From positions 620,001 to 684,000 of the forward strand of contig NZ_CP119108.1 of assembly GCF_029094505.1 (NCBI RefSeq): a DNA stretch of 64,000 bases. Reading direction: 5' to 3'. The translations under genes and the position numbers were made by a program. The first letter of the stretch is position 1. Each line of letters starts with the position of its first letter. This document shows positions 17,035 through 24,638 of the stretch, piece after piece. This stretch comes from Microbacterium horticulturae (GTDB lineage: Bacteria > Actinomycetota > Actinomycetes > Actinomycetales > Microbacteriaceae). The notes beneath the pieces are model-generated. The model was not told the origin of the DNA. It did not search any database and saw nothing but the letters and a program-made list of their open reading frames with translations.

Positions 17035-17110
17035 ATTCGCGATCGGTTCGAGCTCCTGCCCACGAGGCTCATCCTCCGTGAAGCTCATCATCCACGAATC
17101 TGCCTGGCGC
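17035..17110 (+). pseudogene. Possible remnant of a LacI regulator C-terminus
   Basis: Directly after the SulP stop, one frame reads RFELLPTRLILREA and another, a few bases on, reads VKLIIHESAW. Both resemble the closing strand of LacI effector domains (compare TKLIIRDST at the end of the LacI gene at 14363-15382, where the DNA is also alike over about 20 bp). No start or upstream body is present. It may be a decayed fragment or chance. Confidence 0.25.
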
Positions 17111-17135
17111 GGCCGACTGCGAGAGAGGCTGTCGC

Positions 17136-18566
17136 TCAGAAGGGTGCGGGATCGCGCGCGTATTGCTGCGTGAGGACGTGCGTGAGATGTGGGTCGGGGT
17201 CGATCAGCTCGATGGGGGTGAATCTCACGGTACCCGGTGGACGGGAGACGTGGGTGCGGCCGGTGGGTGCCGTCCAGCGCAGGATCCCGCCGGGCAACTG
17301 CTCCACGAACCAGTCGGTGTCGTGTTTGACGGTGTGGTGCCGCTCACACAGGTGCGCGAGGTTGCACAGGCACGTCGGGCCGCCCTCGGAGTGCGCGATC
17401 GTGTGATCGGTGTCGCACTTCCGAGCCGGTCTGCGGCACCCGGGGAATCGACACTGCTCATCTCGCACGCGGAGGAAGAGCTCCTGTCGCGCTGAGGGCC
17501 GGTATCGATCCACGCAGGTGGGGACTCCGGTGGCCGGGTCGGTGGCGACCCGTACCCATTCGGGCGCGGAGGCGGCCAGTTGCCGCGCCGTGTCGTCGTC
17601 GATGGGCCCGAACCCGTCAACGGTAGCCCCACCGACGGTGGTACGCGCGAGCATCGTGACCGGCACGGTCACGTGCACGGTCGGGCGGATCGCCGACAGC
17701 CTTTCCCTGGCTTGGTCGGTGGCGCCGTGCCCGTCGACGGCACTGGTGAGCATAAGATCACAAAGCACGTCGGCCATGAGCTGCGGCACCGTTCGCTCGT
17801 CGAACTCGGGCGCCGCCGCCTCGTCGGTCACGCTTGTGGTGGAGGGTGCGCTCGCCGCGGGCACACCGCCCGACTGCGCGGTCTCCCAATCCGCCTTCTC
17901 ATCGGCATTCTGCGCAGAGAGGTCCTCGGCGATGTCGCGCGCTCGATTGTAGGCGCCCACGACCTGGGCCGTGGGCCCGTCCACGGTCAATCGCGAAAGG
18001 CCCGGCTCCAGCTCGCGCACCGTCACCTTCCGTCCCTTCACCGCGTCGCGCACCCGCTGCTCGGTCCCCTCCGGATCCAAGCGGACCACGAGCCCGGACA
18101 GGGCGGCCTTCAACTGGGCGGGGGTCATCTCGCGCGCCATATCGCGGGCGACCGCTTCGAATTCGGCGCACACCTCCGCGTCGGCGATCGCGATCCCCGC
18201 ATCGGCGATCAAGGTCGCATGTGCTGGCGTGATCTCCCCGCCACTGGCGTCGGCGAGAGTCTCACCGAACACGTTTGTCAGCGTCGCCGCCAGTGACACC
18301 TTCCGCGCCACCTGCCATTCGCTCAGACGCAGCTCGGCACCGATCTCGGCGAAGATCTCACGCATCCCCAACTGGGTCGAATGCGTCACCGTCCCCTTCC
18401 CGCCACGCGAAGCCCGTTCCGCCTCTCGACGCGTCACGAGGTCGGCCACCTGCGCGAAGAACACCATCTCGGCTCCGAAGGCCCGCCCCGTGGCGTTCTG
18501 CGATTCGGAGAGATGCCACACCAGCTCGTCCAGCTCTGAGACCAACGCGGACACGGACGCCGACAT
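17136..18566 (-). CDS. DUF222 domain-containing HNH endonuclease (13E12-repeat type)
   Basis: Protein of 476 aa, ATG at 18566 after AGGAGGTGGT. The long N-terminal helical region (residues about 10-320) is the DUF222 domain found in actinobacterial 13E12-repeat proteins: FAEIGAELRLSEWQVARKVSLA, ITPAHATLIADAG. The C-terminal HNH domain shows CRFPGC, CDTDHTIAHSEGGPT, NLAHLCERHHTVKH. These proteins occur in many copies per genome in this group and their role is unclear; mobility or defence has been suggested. It interrupts the sugar locus. The promoter region (18570-18720) is noticeably more A/T-rich than its surroundings, a possible sign of acquisition. Confidence 0.9.
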   Translation of the reverse strand: MSASVSALVSELDELVWHLSESQNATGRAFGAEMVFFAQVADLVTRREAERASRGGKGTVTHSTQLGMREIFAEIGAELRLSEWQVARKVSLAATLTNVFGETLADASGGEITPAHATLIADAGIAIADAEVCAEFEAVARDMAREMTPAQLKAALSGLVVRLDPEGTEQRVRDAVKGRKVTVRELEPGLSRLTVDGPTAQVVGAYNRARDIAEDLSAQNADEKADWETAQSGGVPAASAPSTTSVTDEAAAPEFDERTVPQLMADVLCDLMLTSAVDGHGATDQARERLSAIRPTVHVTVPVTMLARTTVGGATVDGFGPIDDDTARQLAASAPEWVRVATDPATGVPTCVDRYRPSARQELFLRVRDEQCRFPGCRRPARKCDTDHTIAHSEGGPTCLCNLAHLCERHHTVKHDTDWFVEQLPGGILRWTAPTGRTHVSRPPGTVRFTPIELIDPDPHLTHVLTQQYARDPAPF

Positions 18567-18789
18567 CCTGACCACCTCCTCGCTGTCTGGTTTACCTGAT
18601 ACAAGAGTAGCGAACGAAACTACGAAAGACAAGCGCATAAGCCCAGAAAAGACGCGGAACATGCCTGACGTGACGAGACGCAGAACAATCGAAATTATGT
18701 ATTGCAGTTCATTGCCATGGCGGACCGGCTGGCGCAACCGGGTGGCGGGGCATCCGTCGCCGTGTCATCATGACCGCGGAGGAGGCGGT

Positions 18790-19263
18790 ATGACCGAAGC
18801 AAGCGCTGACGGCCGCGACGAGACGGCGGCCGAGCGGGCCGATCGCAACTGGACCGAGATCGTCCAAGAGCTGCGGGTCACCCAGACGGGCACGCAGATC
18901 CTTGCCGGGTTTCTGCTGACCGTGGCCTTCCAGTCGACGTTCGCCGAGCTCGAACCGTACCAGCACGCCGTCTATCTGGCGCTCGTGTTGGTGGCCGCGG
19001 CGACCACGACCCTCGGCTTCATGCCGGTGAGTCTGCATCGGCGCGTCTTCCGCAAACACGAGAAGCCGCGTCTGGTCACCCAGGCGGACCGCATCCTGAA
19101 GATCGTGCTCGTGCTCGTGAGCGTCCTGACGGCCGGCGTGGTGTTCTTCCTGTTCGATGTGACGACGTCGCTGATCCTCGCCGTGGTGTTCGGGGGCATC
19201 GTCGCTATCGGCATGCTCCTTCTGCTGCTGGTCTACCCGCTGTTGAGCTCTCGGCGTCGGTGA
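18790..19263 (+). CDS. DUF6328 family membrane protein
   Basis: Protein of 157 aa, ATG at 18790 after GGAGGCGGT. It begins with a charged cytoplasmic stretch, then ELRVTQTGTQILAGFLLTVAFQSTF, followed by three more hydrophobic segments, about four helices in all. This is the DUF6328 family of actinobacteria; function unknown. It is divergent from the HNH gene and convergent with the aspartic protease gene, whose end is 11 bp away, so it is probably monocistronic. Confidence 0.8.
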   Translation: MTEASADGRDETAAERADRNWTEIVQELRVTQTGTQILAGFLLTVAFQSTFAELEPYQHAVYLALVLVAAATTTLGFMPVSLHRRVFRKHEKPRLVTQADRILKIVLVLVSVLTAGVVFFLFDVTTSLILAVVFGGIVAIGMLLLLLVYPLLSSRRR

Positions 19264-19274
19264 CCGGCCACACC

Positions 19275-20060
19275 TCAGACGCGGTCGAGGTACCCCCACA
19301 TGCGGGCGCGGAAGTCGAACACCCAGTCCGCCTGAGCGATGAGCGGGCGACCGATGATGATCGTGAAGGCCGGGTCACCCTCCCGTTCCAGGCCCGCGAG
19401 CGGCACCGTCGCAGCCGTCGAGACGGCGAAGCCGCGGCCGCCGATCCGGCACGGCGAGACCCGCACCATTCCGGCCGACCCCTCCTGCCCGTTCACATCG
19501 GTGCCGGACGTGGTGCCGGTGGCCGGGAAGATCCCCGGGAATGCCGCGGCCAGCCCGGCGTCGACGACGGTAGTGGATGCCCCTGTGTCCCACACGGCGA
19601 CGGCGGTCGTGGCATCCCACACCACTTTCAGCAGAGGATGCCCGCGCGACGACAGCTGCAGCGGACGCCAGCGATCGATCGCGGCCTGCTCGTCGATCTG
19701 CAGGGCGTGTGCCGACAGGCGCACGCCGATGCGGTGCCCGGCCAGCACGTCGACGCCGAGGATGGCGGGGCCGTCATCGGAGACGTCGACGACCACGTCG
19801 TGGGCGACGATCGGGCCGAGGGTGATGTCGGGCACGCGTGCCTGCGGTCCCGTCGCACTCGAGCCGAACACACCGCGCGACTGCGGGTCAGGGACGTCGA
19901 TCGCCCAGTGCTCGGTCTGCGCGCTGCGGGGCAGATGGCTGCGGGCGGCGCCCGTGTCGAGCAGGAACTCCTGCTCGACGCCGTCGACGGCGGCCACCAC
20001 GTACAGCAGCGCCGTGCCAGGGTCGTCGTCGGCCCGGATCGTCAGCGGAACGCTTCCCAC
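19275..20060 (-). CDS. Two-lobed retropepsin-like aspartic protease
   Basis: Protein of 261 aa, GTG start. It contains two aspartic-protease half-sites in one chain: LLDTGA (catalytic Asp 35) with the partner hydrophobic-Gly motif AILGVDVL near residue 102, and VWDTGA (Asp 158) with FTIIIGRPLI near residue 240. Retropepsins carry one such half and work as dimers; here the halves are fused, as in pepsin but much shorter. No signal peptide or membrane anchor is visible, so it should be cytosolic. Its neighbours (DUF6328, LacI) give no clue to its substrate. Both catalytic motifs look intact. Confidence 0.82.
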   Translation of the reverse strand: MGSVPLTIRADDDPGTALLYVVAAVDGVEQEFLLDTGAARSHLPRSAQTEHWAIDVPDPQSRGVFGSSATGPQARVPDITLGPIVAHDVVVDVSDDGPAILGVDVLAGHRIGVRLSAHALQIDEQAAIDRWRPLQLSSRGHPLLKVVWDATTAVAVWDTGASTTVVDAGLAAAFPGIFPATGTTSGTDVNGQEGSAGMVRVSPCRIGGRGFAVSTAATVPLAGLEREGDPAFTIIIGRPLIAQADWVFDFRARMWGYLDRV

Positions 20061-20231
20061 GACGCCACCATAGAGCGGAATGCGCCGCCGTGCGACCGGG
20101 AATCGAGCGCGGGGTCAGTCCTGTGGCCAGGTCATGCGCGGCCAGCCGTCGCTCCACGCTATGGGCAGCAGCCCGACGCATCCAATACCCGGCGTCGCGC
20201 GTGACTAGGCTGAACGCGGCAAGGGGGTGGT

Positions 20232-21239
20232 ATGCGCGCAACGCTCAAGGACGTCGCGGCGCGGGCAGACGTGTCGGCCAAGACGGTGTCGAACGTGATC
20301 AACGGCAGCGCCGTGGTGCGCCCCGATACGCGCGCGCGCGTCGAGGCGGCACTTGCCGAGCTCGACTACGTGCCGAACCTGAGCGCGCGCGGATTGCGCA
20401 ACGGCCGCTCAGGCGTCATCGCGCTCGCCCTTCCCGACCTGGCGACCGCGTACTCGGCGGAGATGGCGCACGCTTTCGTCGAGGCCGCGCACGAGCGCGG
20501 CTGGGCCGTGCAGATCGAAGAGACCGGCGCGCGCCCCGAGCGTGAGGCGACGCTTCTTTCACGCGCGCGTGCGCGCATGGTCGACGGTGTCGTGCTCAAC
20601 CCCACGGTCGCCGACGAGTTCGCACTGCCCGACGACCCGCAGCTCCGGCCGGCGGCCGTGCTCATCGGCGAAGTGCCGCAGAATCAGCTCGACCAGGTGC
20701 TCGTCGACCCTGATCACGCCGCATACGACATGACGACGCTGCTGGCGCGGGCCGGGCATCAGCGCATCGCGGTCGTCGGCGCGGCGCTCGCGACGAACAC
20801 GTTCACGTCGGTCCTGCGCACCCGGGGCTACCGACGTGCGCTCGCCGATGCCGGGCTCGGCTCGGACGCGCGGCTGGAGATCGCCTGCGACGACTGGACC
20901 GCGCGCGGCGGCGCCGCGGCCGTATCGGCCTTCCTCGATCGGGAGCGGCTGCCCGATGCGTTCTTCTGCTTCACCGACACGCTCGCCATCGGCGTGCTGA
21001 GCGAGCTGTGGCGTCGCGGCATCCACATCCCCCACGATGTGTCGGTCGCAGGCTTCGACGATGTCGCCGACGGCGAGTTCGCGGTCCCGCCGCTGACCAC
21101 GGTCTCGTTCGACAAGCGCGCCTTCGCCGACGAGGCGCTCGAGCTGCTGGCGGGGCGCATCGCCGATCGTGGGTCGCCGGCACGCGCCGTGACGGTGCCG
21201 TACCGGATCGTGCAGCGCGAGAGCACGCGGCAACGCTGA
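20232..21239 (+). CDS. LacI-family regulator of the arabino-oligosaccharide ABC/AbfA genes
   Basis: Protein of 335 aa with HTH LKDVAARADVSAKTVSNVIN at the N-terminus and a sugar-binding effector domain (FCFTDTLAIGVLSELWRRG, VSVAGFDDVADGEF). AAGGGGGTGGT precedes the ATG and a TAGGCT -10 box lies about 20 bp further up. It stands next to and convergent with the three-gene ABC operon (21274-24484) and is the natural candidate to bind the three TTCAACG operators between the binding-protein gene and abfA. Its recognition helix (AKTVSN) differs from those of the other three LacI proteins in the window. Confidence 0.9.
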   Translation: MRATLKDVAARADVSAKTVSNVINGSAVVRPDTRARVEAALAELDYVPNLSARGLRNGRSGVIALALPDLATAYSAEMAHAFVEAAHERGWAVQIEETGARPEREATLLSRARARMVDGVVLNPTVADEFALPDDPQLRPAAVLIGEVPQNQLDQVLVDPDHAAYDMTTLLARAGHQRIAVVGAALATNTFTSVLRTRGYRRALADAGLGSDARLEIACDDWTARGGAAAVSAFLDRERLPDAFFCFTDTLAIGVLSELWRRGIHIPHDVSVAGFDDVADGEFAVPPLTTVSFDKRAFADEALELLAGRIADRGSPARAVTVPYRIVQRESTRQR

Positions 21240-21273
21240 CGGATCAGGCGGCCACGTGCTCTCGCGCGCGGGG

Positions 21274-22176
21274 TCAGCCCTTCAGGCCGCTGCCGGTGAC
21301 GCCCTCGACGATCTGCCGCTGGAAGATCAGATAGAGGATCACGAGCGGCAGCGCCGCCAGGATCGCGCCGGCCTGGATGTCGGCGTAGCGCTGCCCGAAG
21401 CTGCCCTGCACGGTCGCAAGGCCCACCGGGATCGTCATCAGATCGGGGTTCGACAGCACGAACAGCGGCAGCAGCAGGTTGTTCCAGACGCCGACGAAGG
21501 TGAGGATCGTCACCGCCGCGATCACCGGTCGCGACAGCGGCATGACGACCGACCAGTAGATGCGCCACTGGCTCGCGCCGTCGATGCGCGCGGCCTCTTC
21601 GAGTTCGCGGGGGATCCCGTCGAAGAACTGCTTGAAGATGAACACCGCGATCACCGCCGGCACCTGCGGGAAGATCACCGACCAGTAGGTGTTCAGCAGA
21701 TTCATCCAGTTCAGCAGCTGGAAGATCGGCACGATGAGCACCTGCGTGGGGATCATGATGCCGAGGATGATCAGCAGCAGAACGAGGTTCGACCCGCGGA
21801 ACCGCAGGCGCGAGAGGGCGAACGCAGCCATCGAGGCGAACAGCACCGTCAGGACCGCGGTGATCACCGAGGTGATGGCGCTGGCGGTGTACCAGTTCCA
21901 GATGTCGCTCTGCCCGAGCAACGTGGAGTAGGAGTACAGCGTCAGGTTCCAGCTCTTCAGGATCTCTCCCGCGCCGGTCGCGGCCACGCCGTTGTCGGTG
22001 AGCGACGTCTTCAGCGCGAACAGGCTGGGGATCAGCCAGATGATCGCGAAGACGACCAGCACGACGCCCGCGACGATGTTGAAACTGCGCGAGTCGACGG
22101 GGCGATGCGGGCGGCGCGCCGGTGCGGCGGAGGAGATGGGGGATGCCGTGCGGCGACGAGTGGTGACCGTGGTCAT
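21274..22176 (-). CDS. Carbohydrate ABC transporter permease (MalG type)
   Basis: Protein of 300 aa with six membrane helices. The EAA loop reads ELEEAARIDGASQWRIYWSVVMPLSRPVI (in part), and the C-terminus RQIVEGVTGSGLKG is typical of MalG-type permeases. Third gene of the operon SBP-permease-permease; its start lies 1 bp after the stop of the MalF-type gene. No ATPase gene is present in the operon, so it must use a shared MsmK/MsiK-type ATPase encoded elsewhere, as is common in actinobacteria. Confidence 0.9.
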   Translation of the reverse strand: MTTVTTRRRTASPISSAAPARRPHRPVDSRSFNIVAGVVLVVFAIIWLIPSLFALKTSLTDNGVAATGAGEILKSWNLTLYSYSTLLGQSDIWNWYTASAITSVITAVLTVLFASMAAFALSRLRFRGSNLVLLLIILGIMIPTQVLIVPIFQLLNWMNLLNTYWSVIFPQVPAVIAVFIFKQFFDGIPRELEEAARIDGASQWRIYWSVVMPLSRPVIAAVTILTFVGVWNNLLLPLFVLSNPDLMTIPVGLATVQGSFGQRYADIQAGAILAALPLVILYLIFQRQIVEGVTGSGLKG

Positions 22177-22177
22177 C

Positions 22178-23119
22178 TCAGAACTCCTTCCGTGCGGCGG
22201 CGCGATCGGCGATCTGCCGGATCACCGCGATCACGATGATGACGATGAACAGCAGGACGCTGGCGGCGCTGGCGGCGCCGACGCGGTTGTCGGTGAACGC
22301 CGTCCCGGTGATCAGTTGCAGCGACACCTGCGTCGAGATGCCCGGTCCGCCGCCGGTCATCAGGTACACCTGGTCGAAGATCTTCAGGCTCGCGATGATC
22401 TGCAGCAGCAGCACGAGCGTCGTCGTGCGCCGGAGCATCGGGATGGTGATGCTCCAGATCTGCTGCCACGGGGTCGCGCCGTCGACGGCCGCCGCCTCGT
22501 ACAGCTCACGCGGGATCTCTTGCAGCCCTGCGAGGTACAGCACGTAGTTGAAGCCGAGCGTCCACCAGAGTGTCGCGATCGCGATGCCGATCATCGCCGT
22601 GTTCGGACTCGAGAGCACGCCCGCTCCGGGCGTCATCCCCAGTCCCTCCTGCACGAGCGCCCACAGCCCCGTGGAGGGGGTGAAGATGAACACCCAGATC
22701 AGCGAGATCGTCGCGGAAGGCAGGATGAACGGCAGAAAGAACGCCAGTCGGTAGAACCATTGCGCGTGACGCATGCGGTTGGTGAGAACCGCGAACACGA
22801 ACGCGATGATCACGAGCGGCGGCGTCGTGTAGATAGTGAACTGCAGCGTGTGCCACAGCGAGCTCCAGAAGTCGGCGCGGGTGAGCATCTCGGCGTAGTT
22901 CGCAAACCCTGCGAACGAGCCGAGGCCGGTGCGCACCGTGGACGTGTTGAAGAAGCTCATCACGAACATGTAGATCGTCGGTCCCAGCAGGAATGCCAGG
23001 TAGAAGATCCCGAACGGGGCGATGAACAGCCACGCCGAGCGTGTGTCGCGCACCGCCCGCGGATGCGCGGCGAAGCGAGAACGCCCGCTGCGCGGGACGG
23101 TGAGAGTTGTGGTGGTCAC
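22178..23119 (-). CDS. Carbohydrate ABC transporter permease (MalF type)
   Basis: Protein of 313 aa with GTG start (GGAGGGACAACGAC upstream). Six helices; EAA loop YEAAAVDGATPWQQIWSITIP, preceded by the FILPSATISLIWVFIFTPSTG segment normal for MalF/UgpA-type permeases. It forms the channel with the MalG-type partner. The gap to the solute-binding-protein gene is 24 bp. Confidence 0.9.
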   Translation of the reverse strand: MTTTTLTVPRSGRSRFAAHPRAVRDTRSAWLFIAPFGIFYLAFLLGPTIYMFVMSFFNTSTVRTGLGSFAGFANYAEMLTRADFWSSLWHTLQFTIYTTPPLVIIAFVFAVLTNRMRHAQWFYRLAFFLPFILPSATISLIWVFIFTPSTGLWALVQEGLGMTPGAGVLSSPNTAMIGIAIATLWWTLGFNYVLYLAGLQEIPRELYEAAAVDGATPWQQIWSITIPMLRRTTTLVLLLQIIASLKIFDQVYLMTGGGPGISTQVSLQLITGTAFTDNRVGAASAASVLLFIVIIVIAVIRQIADRAAARKEF

Positions 23120-23143
23120 GTCGTTGTCCCTCCAGAATCGGTG

Positions 23144-24484
23144 TCAGAGCGGGCTCGGGGTGTTCAAGAACACCCGTAGCTGGGTTTTGATGGCGGACAG
23201 GGCTTGCTTCGGGGTGCTGGCGAGCTGCTGGATGAGGCCCAGCTGTGCGCCGACGATCCCCTCGAATGTCGACCCTGAACCGCCGTACCAGGCGGCGTCG
23301 TCGTAGACCGCATGCTCGGCGGCGGACGCGTACTGCGCCTGCGGCCGCAGCGCCTTGTACTCGGCGCTCTCGGCGACCGGCAGGTACGCCGGCACGTGAC
23401 CGCCCTTGGCCCAGGTCATCGACTGGTCGAGCATCGCCTTGATGAACTTCATCGCCTGCAGGCGCTGCTCATCGGTGCGGTTCTTGCGCGGCAGGATGAA
23501 CGTGTGCGAGTCGGCCTGCGATGCCGGTGTGCCGTACAGCGTCGGCAGCGGCACCATGCCGAACTCGAATCCCTTGACCGACTGCGCGGTGGTGATCTCC
23601 CACTCGCCCTCGAGGTAGAGGCCCGCCTTGCCCGTGAACAGGTACGACTCCGCCGTCGCGTAGTCGAGCGCCTTGTTGACCCAGCCCTGCTTGACCCATT
23701 TCTGCAGACGGTCGTTGACCTCCAAGAAGATGTCCTCGTCGACCGTGAGCCGAGACCCGTTGTCGGAGAGGAACGGCGGCGCGTCCTTGTGCTGGTTGTA
23801 GAACGTCCAGAACACGCGCCACGGCGTCGCCGTCTCGCCGCCGACGTTGGCGATCGTCATCGCAGGTCCCCCGGTCACCTTGCTGATGGCGGCCATCGCC
23901 GCCTCGAAGGTGTCCATGTCGTCCAGCGTCACCAGATTGCCTGAACCGTCGAGCAGACCCGCCTGCTTGCAGACGTCGGAGTTGAAGAACATGACGAGCG
24001 GGTGGGTGTCCAGGGGGACGGCGATGTTCTTGCCGTCGGTGACCTGGGCCTGCCACGGCCGCTGATTGAAATCCGATGAGCTGAGCCCCACCGAGGCGAG
24101 ATCCGCCTCGGTGATCGGCTCGAGCAATCCGCCGTCCCACAGCGGCTTCGCGCGCGTGAGGTGCGAGACGGCGACGTCAGGTGGCCGGTTGCCCACCGTG
24201 GCCAGCGTGACCTTCGTGTAGTACGGGTTTCCCCACGCGAACGTCGTGGCCTGCAGCGAGTTCGGGCCGTAGATCTTGCGGTAGCCGTCCTCCATCGCCT
24301 CCATGCGGGTGCCGTCGCCACCGCCGAAGAGGTTCCAGTAGACGAGCGTCTCGGGCGAGAGCCTCGTGCCGAACAGTCCGGCGCTCACCGGCGAAGAACA
24401 GCCGGCGAGCAGGGGGACGGCGGCGGCTCCGACTGCTGCGGTCAGGAAGCCGCGGCGGGAAAGCGTTCCGGTTCTTTGGTCCAT
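23144..24484 (-). CDS. Extracellular sugar-binding lipoprotein (ABC cluster 1)
   Basis: Protein of 446 aa. The N-terminus has a twin-arginine-like signal (SRRGFLTAAVGAAAVPLL) followed by a lipobox LAGC with Cys 29, so it is probably a Tat-exported lipoprotein. The body is a family-1 oligosaccharide-binding fold (ETLVYWNLFGGGDGTRMEAM, PPDVAVSHLTRA, GKAGLYLEGEWEI). It captures an oligosaccharide for the two permeases downstream. The gene is divergent from abfA with three operator-like repeats between them, so arabino-oligosaccharides are the likely ligands (inference). Confidence 0.9.
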   Translation of the reverse strand: MDQRTGTLSRRGFLTAAVGAAAVPLLAGCSSPVSAGLFGTRLSPETLVYWNLFGGGDGTRMEAMEDGYRKIYGPNSLQATTFAWGNPYYTKVTLATVGNRPPDVAVSHLTRAKPLWDGGLLEPITEADLASVGLSSSDFNQRPWQAQVTDGKNIAVPLDTHPLVMFFNSDVCKQAGLLDGSGNLVTLDDMDTFEAAMAAISKVTGGPAMTIANVGGETATPWRVFWTFYNQHKDAPPFLSDNGSRLTVDEDIFLEVNDRLQKWVKQGWVNKALDYATAESYLFTGKAGLYLEGEWEITTAQSVKGFEFGMVPLPTLYGTPASQADSHTFILPRKNRTDEQRLQAMKFIKAMLDQSMTWAKGGHVPAYLPVAESAEYKALRPQAQYASAAEHAVYDDAAWYGGSGSTFEGIVGAQLGLIQQLASTPKQALSAIKTQLRVFLNTPSPL

Positions 24485-24524
24485 GGCGATCGAAGACCTC
24501 CTCGTCGACGATGAGCGGGGCGCA

Positions 24525-24628
24525 TTTCAACGTGGTAAAACTAGCACCGGCTCCGCCGCGGTGTAAACGTTGAAATCGAGTCGCCGTGTCGCAGAGTCAC
24601 TTGTGCGCCGTCAATTCAACGATGTAAT
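24525..24628. promoter_or_regulatory. Three LacI-type operator repeats in the SBP/abfA divergent promoter
   Basis: TTTCAACGTGGTAAAA (24525-24540), the inverse of ATTTCAACGTTTACAC (24561-24576) and AATTCAACGATGTAAT (24613-24628) share TTCAACG with a loosely symmetric right half. Their CG centres are 37 and 52 bp apart. The third copy runs into the abfA -10 box. Position and form fit a LacI-family repressor controlling both directions; the LacI gene at 20232-21239 is the best candidate. Confidence 0.7.
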
Positions 24629-24631
24629 AAT
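24601..24631 (+). promoter_or_regulatory. Leaderless promoter of abfA
   Basis: TTGTGC (24601-24606) and TAATAAT (24625-24631) make a plausible -35/-10 pair. Transcription would begin at about 24639, the A of the ATG chosen for abfA. No ribosome binding site is present, which agrees with a leaderless message. Confidence 0.55.
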
Positions 24632-24638
24632 GTCTGCC

